This document shows positions 1 to 10,441 of a DNA stretch of 41,436 nucleotides, piece after piece. The translations under genes and the position numbers were made by a program. How positions within the stretch are numbered: the stretch's first letter is position 1; each line of letters begins with the position of its first letter. Origin of the DNA: an uncultured Trueperaceae bacterium (GTDB lineage: Bacteria; Deinococcota; Deinococci; Deinococcales; Trueperaceae). The notes under the pieces were generated by a model. That model made no database searches and was not told the origin of the DNA. It saw only the letters and a list, made by a program, of their open reading frames with translations. The stretch is taken from NCBI GenBank assembly GCA_913057685.1, contig CAJXOA010000018.1, positions 1-41,436 of the forward strand, given 5' to 3'.

Positions 1-394
<394 letters not shown>

Positions 395-507
395 CAGTGC
401 CGGAAACCAAGGGTCCGGCAACCCGTTTTGCAGTGTGTAGTACAGAATCGACGGGTCGTTGCGAATCGGATTGTCAAGGAGCCCCGCGCCCTGAGGCGCG
501 AATTCCA
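395..507 (-). other. 16S rRNA leader (proximal transcript)
   Basis: This is the transcribed leader between the proximal rRNA promoter and mature 16S, about 105 nt long. Read on the minus strand, it starts with a perfect 6-bp stem and 4-nt loop (485-500). A boxA-like element, GCTCCTTGACAAT, follows at 470-482, then the rest of a segment that is repeated upstream at 640-676. The leader ends in an AT-richer stretch just before 16S. No open reading frame is supported here. Confidence 0.7.
446..482 (-). repeat. rRNA leader repeat copy 1 with boxA-like element
   Basis: This is one copy of a 37-bp direct repeat, 35/37 identical to 640-676. On the minus strand its 5' part reads GCTCCTTGACAAT (470-482), which matches the E. 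coli rrn boxA core GCTCTTTAACAAT at 11 of 13 positions. BoxA is the RNA site bound by NusB and ribosomal protein S10 for rRNA antitermination. A 6-bp tetraloop hairpin (485-500) lies just upstream in the transcript, like a boxB. The remaining ~24 bp is conserved between copies and could be a boxC-like or processing element. The boxA call is my pattern match. Confidence 0.78.
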
Positions 508-536
508 AGTATGCCAATCCCCGCAGACCGTGTCAA
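508..536 (-). promoter_or_regulatory. Proximal rRNA promoter
   Basis: On the minus strand a perfect -35 box TTGACA (531-536) is separated by exactly 17 bp from CATACT (508-513), a 4/6 match to TATAAT. Transcription should start near 500-501, immediately before the leader hairpin. The spacing, the perfect -35 and the position upstream of 16S make this a convincing housekeeping-sigma promoter. Confidence 0.8.
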
Positions 537-639
537 CCCTGCGTCATGGGAGGCGGTTCGAGCCGAAGCTCGCCTACCCTCCCGGCGATCCGTGTGAAGC
601 CCCCCTCCCGAAGGAACGGAGCCTCCCGAATCGCGTCGA

Positions 640-676
640 AATCGACGGGTCGTTGCGAATCGGACTGTCATGGAGC
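640..676 (-). repeat. rRNA leader repeat copy 2 with boxA-like element
   Basis: This is the second copy of the 37-bp leader repeat, located about 35 nt downstream of the distal promoter start site. Its boxA-like part on the minus strand is GCTCCATGACAGT (664-676). It is preceded in the transcript by a perfect 6-bp stem with 4-nt loop (689-704; gcgaac / gttcgc). The order promoter, hairpin, boxA-like element, conserved tail is therefore the same as in copy 1. The two copies differ at only two positions, which argues for selection or recent duplication. Confidence 0.75.
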
Positions 677-717
677 GCGGCCCGCGGGGCGAACCCCTGT
701 TCGCGAGCGCAAAAGCA

Positions 718-747
718 AGTGTACGCCCCCGGACGCAGCTACGTCAA
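718..747 (-). promoter_or_regulatory. Distal rRNA promoter
   Basis: On the minus strand TTGACG (742-747) is followed after 18 bp by TACACT (718-723). Transcription would start near 710-711, giving a second, longer rRNA leader. The promoter lies only about 28 bp beyond the stop codon of the upstream same-strand membrane protein gene, and no terminator is evident between them. Together with the promoter at 508-536 it forms a tandem P1/P2 arrangement, as is common for bacterial rRNA operons. Confidence 0.72.
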
Positions 748-774
748 GCGGCGGGCGACGACGCCCCCCCGCCG

Positions 775-1812
775 TCACGCCCCCGGCCCGTCCACGACCC
801 CCTCCACCCGCGTGCCCGACGCACCGGTCGAGCCCGGCCGCTGCGCCTCCGCCGCGACCGTCCCGGCGCGCGTCGCCCGCAGCGCCTCCAACCCACCGGC
901 CGGCAGGGCGGTGACGAGCAACGCCGCGACCCCGGTCACGCGCACCACCGTCGAGACCAGCACGCCGTCCGCCGCCGACGCGCCGAACCCGGCCGACAAC
1001 GCCGCGAACGCCAACTCCTGCACCCCCAGGTTCCCGGGCGTCACCTGCACGTACGTCGCGACCTGCAACAACACGTAGAACGCGACCGCCTCCGCCACCC
1101 CCGCCCCGACCCCCAATGCCGCGAAGCTCACCCACACCAGCACCGACGCCTGCACGAACGCGACCGCCGTCCACCCGGTCACGCGCGCCAGGTACCGCCC
1201 CTCGCGGACGCTCGCGAGCGTCACCGCCACCATCTCCGCGAGGCGGGCCCGCGCCCACGCCGTCGCGCGCAGGCGCTCGGGGAAGAGCGGCAGGATCGCC
1301 AACGCCACCAGCGGCGCCAACGCCGTCACCGCCGTCGCCGCGACCAAGCCCGCCCACAACGGCCACCCCGCCACCTCCACGTGCCGGGCGAACGCCGCGA
1401 CGAAGACCGCCCCGAAGGCGAAGTTCAGGATCATCGCCAACCACGGGGCGTTCACGAAGGCGACCAGGAAGTCCTGGATCGTCACGCCCAAGCGCCGGCG
1501 CAACTCCACCGCCCGGTAGACGTTCCCCGCCTGCGGCACGAACAGGTTCAAGAAGCGCCCCAACACGAACAGGCGCGTCCACGCCGCCACCCCCACCGGA
1601 CGGCGGGCGAACCGCACGAGCACGACGTGGAAGCGCATGCTCTGCACCCCCAGGTAGACGACCTGCAGCGCCAGCAACGCCGCCAGCGGTCCGGGACGGA
1701 GGTCGGCGAGGCTACGGAGGTCGTCCCCGCTGGCGACGACCAGCGCCACCGACGCCGCCGCCGCGACGACGAGGAGGACCCACGGGAGGGAACGGGCGAG
1801 GGCGCGATTCAC
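775..1812 (-). CDS. LPG-synthase-TM / flippase-like integral membrane protein
   Basis: A 345-residue polytopic membrane protein of the lysylphosphatidylglycerol synthase transmembrane family (PF03706, UPF0104), without the soluble aminoacyl-transfer domain. Hydrophobic helices run throughout. The motifs PQAGNVYRAVEL (around residue 110) and VTPGNLGVQELAF (around 255) are the conserved polar signatures of the family. Relatives are placed in lipid or glycolipid synthesis and translocation, but the substrate cannot be read here. The GTG start at 1812 is preferred because the -10 box TACCCT (1819-1824) ends 6 nt before it, as in many genes of this window; there is no Shine-Dalgarno. It diverges from the Nif3-like gene. 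The C-terminal ~30 residues are low complexity. Confidence 0.82.
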   Translation of the reverse strand: MNRALARSLPWVLLVVAAAASVALVVASGDDLRSLADLRPGPLAALLALQVVYLGVQSMRFHVVLVRFARRPVGVAAWTRLFVLGRFLNLFVPQAGNVYRAVELRRRLGVTIQDFLVAFVNAPWLAMILNFAFGAVFVAAFARHVEVAGWPLWAGLVAATAVTALAPLVALAILPLFPERLRATAWARARLAEMVAVTLASVREGRYLARVTGWTAVAFVQASVLVWVSFAALGVGAGVAEAVAFYVLLQVATYVQVTPGNLGVQELAFAALSAGFGASAADGVLVSTVVRVTGVAALLVTALPAGGLEALRATRAGTVAAEAQRPGSTGASGTRVEGVVDGPGA

Positions 1813-1908
1813 GGAAGGAGGGTAGCCGCAGCGGACCGCGGGAACCGTCGCCCGGCGCCCGCTCGCGCGGCGGGGGACCCGAGCGCGGCCGCGCGGTACC
1901 CTCCCCCC

Positions 1909-2661
1909 ATGAAGCGAGACGACCTGGTGCGTTGGCTCGACGCCACCCTCGACGTGCACGCCTACCCCGACCCGTCCCTGAACGGCCTGCAGGTGCAGGG
2001 CCGCGACGAGGTGACGAAGGTCGCCGTCGCGGTCGACGGCAGCCTCGCCGCCTTCGAACAGGCCGCGGAGGTCGGTGCGGACCTGTTGATCGTCCACCAC
2101 GGCCTCTTCTGGGGCGACGCGGAACCGATCACCGGCATGATGGGCCGGCGGGTCCGCTTCCTCCTCGAGCACGATCTCAGCCTCTACGCCGCCCACATCC
2201 CCCTCGACGCCCACCGCGAACTCGGCAACAACTGGGGGCTCGCGGCGCTGTTGGGCCTCGCCGACCTCGCCCCCTTCGCGACGTGGCAGGGCCACCCCAT
2301 CGGCGTGAAGGGCACCTTCCCGAACCCCGTGAGCCTGCGCGACCTGGCCGACACCATCGAGCGCGAGCTCGGCGAGAGCGTCCTCGTGCACGCCGGCGGC
2401 GAGCTCGAGGTCGGATCGCTCGGCATCGTCTCGGGCGCTGCGGCGCGCGAGATCCACACCGCCGCCGACGAGGGCCTCGACGCCTTCCTGACCGGCGAAC
2501 CGAAGCACGACGTCTTCCACGTCCCCTTCGAACGGCACCTCAACGCCCTCTTCGCCGGGCACTACATGACCGAAACGGTCGGCGTGAAGCTGCTCGGCGA
2601 GCGCATCGAGGAGGTCCACGGCATCGACGCCGAGTTCCTGCTCCTCCCGACCGGCCTGTGA
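1909..2661 (+). CDS. Nif3-like dinuclear metal centre protein (YbgI / GTP cyclohydrolase I type 2 family)
   Basis: A 250-residue protein of the NIF3/DUF34 family, close to the usual bacterial length. Metal-ligand signatures are visible: LIVHHGLFWG (about residues 63-72), the YAAHIPLDAHRELGNN segment (about 92-107), and the C-terminal GHYMTETVGVKLL (about 220-232). Family members form toroidal hexamers with two metals per site. Their physiological role is unsettled despite the cyclohydrolase name, and the symbol is withheld for that reason. The start ATG follows TACCCT (1897-1902) by 6 nt with no Shine-Dalgarno, so a leaderless mRNA is likely. The stop codon overlaps the tmk start (GTGA), suggesting translational coupling. 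Confidence 0.9.
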   Translation: MKRDDLVRWLDATLDVHAYPDPSLNGLQVQGRDEVTKVAVAVDGSLAAFEQAAEVGADLLIVHHGLFWGDAEPITGMMGRRVRFLLEHDLSLYAAHIPLDAHRELGNNWGLAALLGLADLAPFATWQGHPIGVKGTFPNPVSLRDLADTIERELGESVLVHAGGELEVGSLGIVSGAAAREIHTAADEGLDAFLTGEPKHDVFHVPFERHLNALFAGHYMTETVGVKLLGERIEEVHGIDAEFLLLPTGL

Positions 2662-3305
2662 GCGACCGCGGCGCGTTCGTGGTGTTCGAGGGCCCCGAGG
2701 GGGCGGGCAAGTCGACGCAAGCCACCCGCCTCGCCGCCCGCCTCCGCGCCGCGGGGCACGACGTACTCGAGACCCGCGAGCCGGGCGGCAGCCCGGCCGG
2801 CGAACGCATCCGCGACCTGCTCCTCGACGCCACCGTCGACCTCGGCGCCGAAGCGGAGTTCCTGCTGTACGCCGCCGCCCGCGCCGAGCACGTCCGCACC
2901 CGCGTCCGTCCCGCCCTCGAGGCGGGACGGACGGTGGTCTGCGACCGCTTCGCCGCCTCGAGCGTCGTCTACCAGGGGCATGCGCGGGGGCTGGACGTCG
3001 CCTGGGTCCGCAGCGTGAACGCCGTCGCGACCGGCGGACTGACGCCCGACGCGACCGTCCTCCTCGACCTGCCCGCCGACCAGGGCCTGGCGCGCGCCGC
3101 GCGGCGCGGCGCGCCCGACCGCCTCGAGGCGGGCGGCGCGGCGTTCCACGCCCGCGTGCGCGACGGCTTCCTCGCCGAGGCGGCGCGGGCGGGCGACTGG
3201 ATCGTCGTCGACGCCACCCCGTCCGAGCCCGCCGTCGCCGACGCCGTCTGGACCGGCCTCGCCGCCACGCTGGACGGCGACGACGGGGCGACCGGGGCGC
3301 GATGA
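2658..3305 (+). CDS. tmk: dTMP kinase (thymidylate kinase)
   Basis: Phosphorylates dTMP to dTDP with ATP in dTTP synthesis. The 215-residue product has the P-loop EGPEGAGKST (residues 11-20), the TREPGGSPAGERIRDLL segment that contacts the nucleotide (about 50-66), the DRF motif in CDRFAASSVVYQG (about 95-107), and a LID-like arginine-rich RRGAPDRLE region (about 150). Length is normal for the family. The GTG start at 2658 overlaps the stop of the Nif3-like gene by 4 nt (GTGA), and the tmk stop overlaps the next gene by ATGA, so the three genes form a tightly coupled operon. The C-terminal GDDGATGAR tail looks unconserved. Confidence 0.95.
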   Translation: MSDRGAFVVFEGPEGAGKSTQATRLAARLRAAGHDVLETREPGGSPAGERIRDLLLDATVDLGAEAEFLLYAAARAEHVRTRVRPALEAGRTVVCDRFAASSVVYQGHARGLDVAWVRSVNAVATGGLTPDATVLLDLPADQGLARAARRGAPDRLEAGGAAFHARVRDGFLAEAARAGDWIVVDATPSEPAVADAVWTGLAATLDGDDGATGAR

Positions 3306-4108
3306 GGCGGCCCCGCGCCCGGCCCGGCCTGCACGCCGTCGCCGCGCTGCTCGCGAGCGTCGTCCTCGCCGCCGGCTGTTCCCCACCGCCCGCCGACGCC
3401 CTGCCGTACGAGGTCGTCGCGCGCTACCCCCACGACCCCGCCGCCTTCACGCAGGGGCTGCTGTGGCACGACGGCGCGCTCTTCGAGAGCACCGGCCTGT
3501 ACGGCGCCTCGTCGCTGCGTCGCGTCCGCCTGCAGGACGGCGCCCGCGAGCGGGTGCGCTACCTGCCCGCCGACGTGTTCGCCGAGGGCCTCGCGCGCGT
3601 CGGGGAGACGCTGATCCAACTCACCTGGAAGCGCGGGGAGGCGTACCGCTGGCCGCTGGACGGCTTCGACACCGCACCCGGCCCACGCGAGGTCCACCGC
3701 TACGACGGCGAGGGCTGGGGCCTGTGCTTCGACGGGGAGCGGTTGGTGATGAGCGACGGGAGCGCTTCGCTGACGTGGCGCGACCCCACCACGTTCGCGG
3801 TGCTGGAGCGACGCGAGGTGCGCCTCGACGGCGAACCGCTGGCGCGCCTCAACGAACTGGAGTGCGCCGAGGGGCGCGTGTGGGCGAACGTTTGGTACGA
3901 CGACCGGCTCGTGCGCATCGACCCCGCCTCCGGCCGGGTGGACGGCTACCTGGACCTGCGCGACCTGCTGACCGACGACGAGCGCGCCGCCCTCGCGGAC
4001 GACGCGGTCCTCAACGGCGTCGCCTGGCGACCGGAGACCGGCACGCTGCTCGTGACCGGCAAGCGCTGGCCGGCCCTCTTCGAGCTGCGCATCCTCGACG
4101 ACCGCTAG
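3302..4108 (+). CDS. Glutaminyl-peptide cyclotransferase, lipoprotein
   Basis: A 268-residue member of the plant/bacterial-type glutaminyl cyclase family (PF05096), a five-bladed beta-propeller enzyme that converts N-terminal glutamine of peptides to pyroglutamate. Family motifs: PAAFTQGLLW, FAEGLARVG, EGWGLCFDGERLVMSDGS, LNELECAEGRVWANVW and LNGVAWRPETGTLLVTGK. The N-terminus is a lipoprotein signal (RRPRARP, then a hydrophobic stretch and the lipobox LAAGC, lipidated Cys26), so it should be anchored outside the cytoplasmic membrane. The ATG overlaps the tmk stop by 4 nt. It is convergent with the FmdB-like gene 30 bp downstream. Only the family is assigned; the natural substrate is unknown. 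Confidence 0.88.
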   Translation: MRRPRARPGLHAVAALLASVVLAAGCSPPPADALPYEVVARYPHDPAAFTQGLLWHDGALFESTGLYGASSLRRVRLQDGARERVRYLPADVFAEGLARVGETLIQLTWKRGEAYRWPLDGFDTAPGPREVHRYDGEGWGLCFDGERLVMSDGSASLTWRDPTTFAVLERREVRLDGEPLARLNELECAEGRVWANVWYDDRLVRIDPASGRVDGYLDLRDLLTDDERAALADDAVLNGVAWRPETGTLLVTGKRWPALFELRILDDR

Positions 4109-4138
4109 CGCCGGCCCCACTGCGGGCGCCGCAACGCG

Positions 4139-4534
4139 TCAGTCGGTCTTCGTCGACCCGCCGCCGGTGCCCTTCGCGCCCGCCCCCGACGCGCCGCCGT
4201 CCTTCGCACCGCCGCCCGACGCACCGGCACCGGTGGTGCCGCCTTCCGACGTCGCCGCCGATTCGTTGCTCGACGACGCGCCGCCCCCGCCGTCGCTCGC
4301 GTCGCCCTTCGTGCCGGCGTCGCTCGCAGCGCCCTTGGACGCCCCGCCGCCCCCGCCCTTCTTGGAGTCGTTGACGTAGAAGCCGGACCCCTTGAAGGCG
4401 ATGCCGACGGGCTGCACGATGCGTTTGACCGGGTCGCCGCTCTCGGGATGCTCGGTCCAGGCGTCCTCGCGGATGCTCTGTTCGACCTCGAACGTCTCGC
4501 CGGTGGACAGGTTCTTGTAGACGTAGACGGGCAT
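4139..4534 (-). CDS. FmdB-like small protein lacking zinc-ribbon cysteines
   Basis: A 131-residue protein. Its first ~60 residues follow the FmdB/CxxC_CXXC_SSSS pattern (MPVYVYKN..GETFEVEQSI, VKRIVQPVGIAFKGSGFYV). All four metal-binding cysteines of classical FmdB are absent; the whole protein has no Cys. Residues from about 62 on are a Gly/Ala/Ser/Thr low-complexity tail with interspersed Lys and Asp, probably disordered. The ATG at 4534 is chosen over 4546 because GGAGGGG (4538-4544) is well placed before it. A TAGGAT -10 candidate lies at 4584-4589, giving a short leader with a real Shine-Dalgarno, unlike most neighbours. Function is unknown; a regulatory role is only a family label. Confidence 0.82.
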   Translation of the reverse strand: MPVYVYKNLSTGETFEVEQSIREDAWTEHPESGDPVKRIVQPVGIAFKGSGFYVNDSKKGGGGGASKGAASDAGTKGDASDGGGGASSSNESAATSEGGTTGAGASGGGAKDGGASGAGAKGTGGGSTKTD

Positions 4535-4583
4535 GGCCCCCTCCATGGGTGGTGGTCTCGCGCCGCGTGGGCGGGCGAGCGGA

Positions 4584-4589
4584 ATCCTA
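4584..4589 (-). promoter_or_regulatory. -10 box candidate for the FmdB-like gene
   Basis: TAGGAT on the minus strand. Transcription would start about 43 nt upstream of the ATG at 4534, leaving room for the GGAGGGG ribosome-binding site. No clear -35 box is visible. Confidence 0.4.
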
Positions 4590-4683
4590 CCCCGCGCTCC
4601 GCGCGGCGTGCGTCGCCGGACGCGGCGTGCGCATGCCGCCCCCCGAACGCCGGCGGGGACGGGCCCCGGGTACCATGCGCGGC

Positions 4684-5687
<1,004 letters not shown>

Positions 5688-5691
<4 letters not shown>

Positions 5692-6680
5692 GGGCCGCGC
5701 TCGCCGCGACCGGGCGGGTGGTGCGGGCGGAGACGTTCCGGCTGCTGCGCAAGCGCCGCATGTACGTTCTGGCCGCGCTCTGGTGGGTCGTCCTGCCGGT
5801 CCTCGTGCTGCTGCTCGCGCGGGTGCTGCAGGTCACGCTGACCGGGTCGTTCGTCGAGGGCGAAGCGGTCTCGGTGAAGACGCTCCTGCAGGGCCTCGCC
5901 TCGCCGTTCGGGGTGGCCCGCGTCGGGCTGGTGGCGCCCGCCTACCTGAGCCCCAGCCCGTACGTCATCGCCGTCGCGCTGCTGGCGGCGGCGGGGCTCG
6001 GCGAACCGCGCACCCACCGGATGTGGAAGTCCACCCTCGTCGCCGAACCCGACCGGCGGGCGGTTCTCGCCGGGACGTTCCTGACGATGCAGGCGTTCCT
6101 GGGGGTGCTGCTGGCGGGCGCGTTCGTGTTCGGGGCGGCGTTCGGGGCGATCGGCACGACCTTCCTCCCGACCGCCGCGGAGGGGGCGTGGGGCCGCCTG
6201 GCGGGCCTGTACCTGCTGCAGTGGGCGCACCTGGCGACGTTGCTGGCGTTCGCGTCGCTGGCGATCTTCGTGCTCCGCAACGTCACGTTGGGCGTCGTGA
6301 CGACGTTCTTCCTGCCGCCCCTCGTCGAGGGCCTGTACGCCGTGTGGCGCGCGACGGCGGGGTTCGAACCGCTGAACCGGTTCAACGCCCTGTTCCAAGG
6401 CCTCGAGCTGCAGGCGACCCTCGAGGCGGTCCCCCGCTGGTTCCTCAGCAACAACCTCTACCTGCCCGCCCGCACGAGCGCCGCACCGCTGTTGGACGAG
6501 GTCGTGGGGACGCTGCAGGCGGTCGGCGAGGAGGCGGGCGGTGGGCCGGGCGGCGCGCAGATCGCCAGCCTGCTCGGCGCGGACCTGACGCTGCCGCACG
6601 CCGGCCTGGTGATGGCGGTGTACGGCGCGATCTTCGTGACCCTGCTGGTCGTCGCCTTCCTCCGCCGGGAGGTCGCGTGA
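5688..6680 (+). CDS. ABC-2 type transporter permease
   Basis: A 330-residue membrane subunit paired with the ATPase just upstream (4-nt overlap). It has a cytoplasmic N-terminus ([15 protein letters not shown]), then a first membrane helix, a long extracytoplasmic stretch ([19 protein letters not shown]), and about five further helices ending in [21 protein letters not shown]. The [10 protein letters not shown] segment resembles the conserved region of ABC-2 permeases in which the cytoplasmic loop contacts the ATPase. The GTG start at 5688 is fixed by the overlap. Its own stop overlaps metH (GTGA), which places metH in the same transcript. Confidence 0.88.
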
Positions 6681-9600
6681 GCGTCGCGGAGCGGCTGCGC
6701 GCTGCGATGCGCGAACGGGTCCTCGTCCTCGACGGGGCGATGGGGACGATGATCCAAGCGCACGTCCTCGACGAGGCGGCGTTCCGCGGGACGCGCTTCG
6801 CCGACCACCCGCAGCCGTTGATGGGCGCCAACGACGTGCTCAGCGTCACGCAGCCCGACCTGATCCGCGAGATCCACCGCGGCTACCTGCTGGCCGGCGC
6901 GGACGTCGTCGAGACGAACACCTTCTCCAGCACGAGCGTCGGCCTGGCCGACTACGCCCTCGAGGGGCACGTCGCGGAGATCAACGAGGCGGCGGCGCGC
7001 CTCGCCCGCGAGGAGGCCGACCGGTTCGCCACGGACGACCGCCCGCGGTTCGTCGCCGGCTCGGTCGGGCCGACGAACCGGACGGCGTCGATGAGCCCCG
7101 ACGTGGAGAACCCCGGCTACCGGGCGATCACGTTCGACGACCTCGCGGAGGCGTACCGGGAGCAGATCGAGGCGCTGCTGCGGGGCGGGGCGGACCTGAT
7201 CCTGATCGAGACGGTGTTCGACACCCTGAACGCGAAGGCGGCGTTGTACGCCTGCGACGTCGTGGCGGAGGCGTCGGGGGTCGAGGTGCCGGTCATGATC
7301 AGCGGCACGATCACCGACGCGTCGGGGCGCACCCTGTCGGGCCAGACGCTGGAGGCGTTCTGGACGTCGGTGCAGCACGCCCCCCTCGTGTCGGTGGGCC
7401 TGAACTGCGCGATGGGGCCCGAGGCGTTGCGGCCGTACGTCGAGGAGCTCTCGCGCCTCGCGTGGCTGCCGACGACCGTCCACCCGAACGCCGGCCTCCC
7501 GAACGCCTTCGGGGCGTACGACGAGACGCCGGCCGCCATGACGGAGGTCCTGGAGAGCTTCCTGGAGGCGGGCCTCGTGAACGTCATCGGGGGGTGTTGC
7601 GGCACGACGCCGGACCACGTCGCGGCGTTCGCGGAGGTCGCGGCGCGCCATGCGCCGCGCGTCCCGCCCCCGCGCGACGCCCTCCCCCGCTTCGCCGGCC
7701 TGGAGCCGCTCGTGATCCGCGAGGAAACGAACTTCGTCAACGTCGGGGAACGCACGAACGTCACCGGGTCGCGGCGGTTCCTGCGCCTGATCCGCGAGGG
7801 GCGCCACGACGAAGCGCTCGACGTCGCCCGCGACCAGGTCGAGGGCGGCGCGCAGATGATCGACGTGAACATGGACGAGGGCATGCTCGACGCGGAAGCG
7901 GAGATGGTGCGGTTCCTCGACCTGCTCGCGGCGGAGCCGGAGATCGCGCGGGTGCCGGTCGTCGTCGACGCCAGCGACCCGGCGGTCCTCCGCGCCGGCC
8001 TGACGCGCCTGCAGGGGCGCAGCCTGGTGAACTCGTTGAGCCTCAAGGAGGGCGAGGAGGCGTTCCTGGCGGCCGCCCGCGAGGTGGCGCGCCTCGGCGC
8101 CGGCATGATCGTCATGGCGTTCGACGAGGCGGGGCAGGCGGACACGTTCGAACGGCGCACCGCCATCGCCGAGCGCGCCTACCGCCTCCTCACGGAGCGC
8201 CTGGGGGTCCCCCCCGAAGCGATCGTCTTCGACGTCAACGTCTTCCCCGTCGCAACCGGGATCGACGCGCACCGCCGCTACGCCGTGGACTTCTTCGACG
8301 CGGTCGCGTGGATCAAGGCGAACCTGCCGGGGGCGCTCACGTCGGGCGGCATCAGCAACGTCAGTTTCTCGTTCCGCGGCAACCCGCGCGTGCGCGAAGC
8401 GATGCACGCCGCGTTCCTCTACCACGCCCGCCGGGCCGGCCTCGACATGGGGATCGTGAACCCGTCGATGCTGGAGGTGTACGAGGAGATCGAGCCGGAG
8501 CTGCGCGAGCGCGTCGAGGACGTCCTCTTCGACCGTCGCGACGACGCGACCGAACGGCTGGTGGCGCTCGCCGAGACCCTCGCGGGGCGCGCGGGGAAGG
8601 CGAAGGAGGCGGACCTCGCGTGGCGCGACGCGCCGGTCGCCGAACGCCTGCGGCACGCCCTGGTGAAGGGCATCGACCGCTACGCCGCCGAGGACGCCGA
8701 CGAGGCGCGCCGGGCGTTGGGCGCGCCGCTGGCGGTGATCGAGGGCCCGCTGATGGACGGCATGAACGTCGTGGGGGACCTGTTCGGGGAGGGCAAGATG
8801 TTCCTCCCGCAGGTCGTGAAGTCGGCGCGGGTGATGAAGAAGGCGGTGGCGGAACTCACGCCGTACCTCGAGGCGGAGCAGGACGGCGCGGCGCACACCG
8901 CGGGGACGATCGTGCTGGCGACGGTGAAGGGGGACGTGCACGACATCGGCAAGAACATCGTGGGGGTCGTGATGGCGTCGAACGGCTTCGCGGTGCACGA
9001 CCTGGGCGTGATGGTGCCGACCGAGACGATCCTCGCCGAGGCGGAGCGGGTCGGGGCGGACGCCATCGGGCTGTCCGGCCTCATCACCCCGTCGCTGGAC
9101 GAGATGGTGGCGGTCGCGAAGGAGATGGCGCGGCGGGGGATGACGACGCCGCTGTTGATCGGGGGGGCGACGACCAGCGCGGTGCACACCGCCGTGAAGA
9201 TCGCGCCGGCGTACGACGGGCTGGTGGTGCACGTCACCGACGCCTCGCGGAGCGTGCCGGTCGCCGCGCGCGCGGTGAGCGACGCCGAGCGCCCCGCGCT
9301 CGCCGCGGAGGTCGCGGAGCGGTTCGAGACCCTCCGCGCGCGGCACGAGGGCCGCACCGAGGCGCGCCGCCTGACGTCGTTGGCGGACGCCCGCGCGAAC
9401 GCCCTGCCGAGCGACCCTGCGGCGGTCGCGCCCCGCCCGAACGCGCCCGGTCGGACGGTCCTGGAGTTGCCGCTGCAGGAGCTGCTCGACCGCATCGATT
9501 GGGGGCCGTTCTTCCACGCCTGGGAGCTGCGGGGGCGGTGGCCGCAGATCCTGGACGACCCCGCGAAGGGCCCGCAGGCGCGGGAGTTGAAGCGGGATGC

Positions 9601-10441
9601 CGACGCGATGCTCGACGATTGGCTGCGCCGCGAGGACGCCGGGACGCGCGCGGTGGTCGGGCTGTGGCCCGCCAACCGCGACGGGGACGACCTGGTCGTG
9701 TGGCGGAGCGAGGCGCGGCGGGAGGTGCGCGCGACGCTGCGGACGCTGCGCCAGCAGACGCCGGCGCGCGACGGCGCGCCGAACCTGGCGTTGGCCGACT
9801 TCCTGGCGCCGGCGCCCGCCGCCGACTGGGTGGGGGGGTTCGCCGTGACGACGGGCCCGTGGGTGGACCGCGTGGCCGCGGCGTTCGAGGCGGCGCACGA
9901 CGACTACGCGTCGATCTTGGCGAAGGCGCTCGGGGACCGCTTGGCGGAGGCGACCGCGGAGCGGGTGCACGAGCGGGTCCGCACCGACCTGTGGGGGTAC
10001 GCGCCGGACGAGGATCTGGACAACGAGGCGCTGATCCAGGAGCGCTACCGCGGCATCCGGCCGGCTCCGGGGTACCCCGCGACGCCGGACGGGACGGAGA
10101 AGGGCCCGCTGTTCGACCTGTTGGACGCGTACGCCCTGGGGATGTCGTTGACGGAGTCGTACGCGATGGCGCCCGCCGCGAGCGTGTCGGGGCTGTACGT
10201 CGCGCATCCGGACGCCCGCTACTTCGCCGTGGGGCGGCTGGGGCGCGACCAGGTCGTGGACTACGCCGCCCGGAAGGGCTGGAGCGTCGCGGAGGCGGAA
10301 CGGTGGTTGGCGCCGTCGCTCGGGTACGACCCCGACGCGGACGCCGAGGCCGCGCCGCGCGACGCCGGTCGCGGGACCGCCGCGCCGGCGGCGGCGCCGG
10401 CGGTGCGGGCGCGCGGGCGCGACGACGGCGGCGCGACGTGA
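6677..10441 (+). CDS. metH: Cobalamin-dependent methionine synthase
   Basis: Transfers a methyl group from 5-methyltetrahydrofolate to homocysteine. The 1254-residue protein has all four classical modules. The homocysteine-binding barrel carries zinc ligands Cys244 (GLNCAMGPE) and Cys307/Cys308 (GGCCGTT). The pterin domain follows, including [17 protein letters not shown] (about 352-368). The cobalamin cap and binding domain carries GDVHDIGKN, with the cobalt-ligand His near residue 755. The C-terminal reactivation domain carries the SAM-binding RPAPGYP (about 1128) and an ESYAM segment. The GTG start overlaps the permease stop by 4 nt and the stop overlaps the HD gene by 4 nt. No cobalamin riboswitch lies upstream, so control must come from the operon promoter at 4671. 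Confidence 0.97.
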   Translation: MSVAERLRAAMRERVLVLDGAMGTMIQAHVLDEAAFRGTRFADHPQPLMGANDVLSVTQPDLIREIHRGYLLAGADVVETNTFSSTSVGLADYALEGHVAEINEAAARLAREEADRFATDDRPRFVAGSVGPTNRTASMSPDVENPGYRAITFDDLAEAYREQIEALLRGGADLILIETVFDTLNAKAALYACDVVAEASGVEVPVMISGTITDASGRTLSGQTLEAFWTSVQHAPLVSVGLNCAMGPEALRPYVEELSRLAWLPTTVHPNAGLPNAFGAYDETPAAMTEVLESFLEAGLVNVIGGCCGTTPDHVAAFAEVAARHAPRVPPPRDALPRFAGLEPLVIREETNFVNVGERTNVTGSRRFLRLIREGRHDEALDVARDQVEGGAQMIDVNMDEGMLDAEAEMVRFLDLLAAEPEIARVPVVVDASDPAVLRAGLTRLQGRSLVNSLSLKEGEEAFLAAAREVARLGAGMIVMAFDEAGQADTFERRTAIAERAYRLLTERLGVPPEAIVFDVNVFPVATGIDAHRRYAVDFFDAVAWIKANLPGALTSGGISNVSFSFRGNPRVREAMHAAFLYHARRAGLDMGIVNPSMLEVYEEIEPELRERVEDVLFDRRDDATERLVALAETLAGRAGKAKEADLAWRDAPVAERLRHALVKGIDRYAAEDADEARRALGAPLAVIEGPLMDGMNVVGDLFGEGKMFLPQVVKSARVMKKAVAELTPYLEAEQDGAAHTAGTIVLATVKGDVHDIGKNIVGVVMASNGFAVHDLGVMVPTETILAEAERVGADAIGLSGLITPSLDEMVAVAKEMARRGMTTPLLIGGATTSAVHTAVKIAPAYDGLVVHVTDASRSVPVAARAVSDAERPALAAEVAERFETLRARHEGRTEARRLTSLADARANALPSDPAAVAPRPNAPGRTVLELPLQELLDRIDWGPFFHAWELRGRWPQILDDPAKGPQARELKRDADAMLDDWLRREDAGTRAVVGLWPANRDGDDLVVWRSEARREVRATLRTLRQQTPARDGAPNLALADFLAPAPAADWVGGFAVTTGPWVDRVAAAFEAAHDDYASILAKALGDRLAEATAERVHERVRTDLWGYAPDEDLDNEALIQERYRGIRPAPGYPATPDGTEKGPLFDLLDAYALGMSLTESYAMAPAASVSGLYVAHPDARYFAVGRLGRDQVVDYAARKGWSVAEAERWLAPSLGYDPDADAEAAPRDAGRGTAAPAAAPAVRARGRDDGGAT

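Noticed and set aside
472-477. TTGACA inside leader repeat copy 1 as a third rRNA promoter -35
   Set aside because: No -10-like hexamer lies 15-19 bp downstream (the first TANNNN candidate is 29 bp away), and the bases are better explained as part of boxA.
1116-3305. Long plus-strand frame joining the region upstream of tmk to tmk itself
   Set aside because: Only the tmk part (from 2658) has motifs; upstream it reads the Nif3-like gene out of frame and the membrane protein gene antisense.
4535-4683. Cobalamin or SAM riboswitch upstream of the operon containing metH
   Set aside because: No conserved B12-box or SAM-riboswitch core is visible, and the first gene appears leaderless, leaving no transcribed leader.
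6458-10207. A 1249-codon minus-strand frame opposite metH
   Set aside because: Composition is Arg/His/Val/Asp-rich with no recognisable motif; metH on the other strand is full length and intact.
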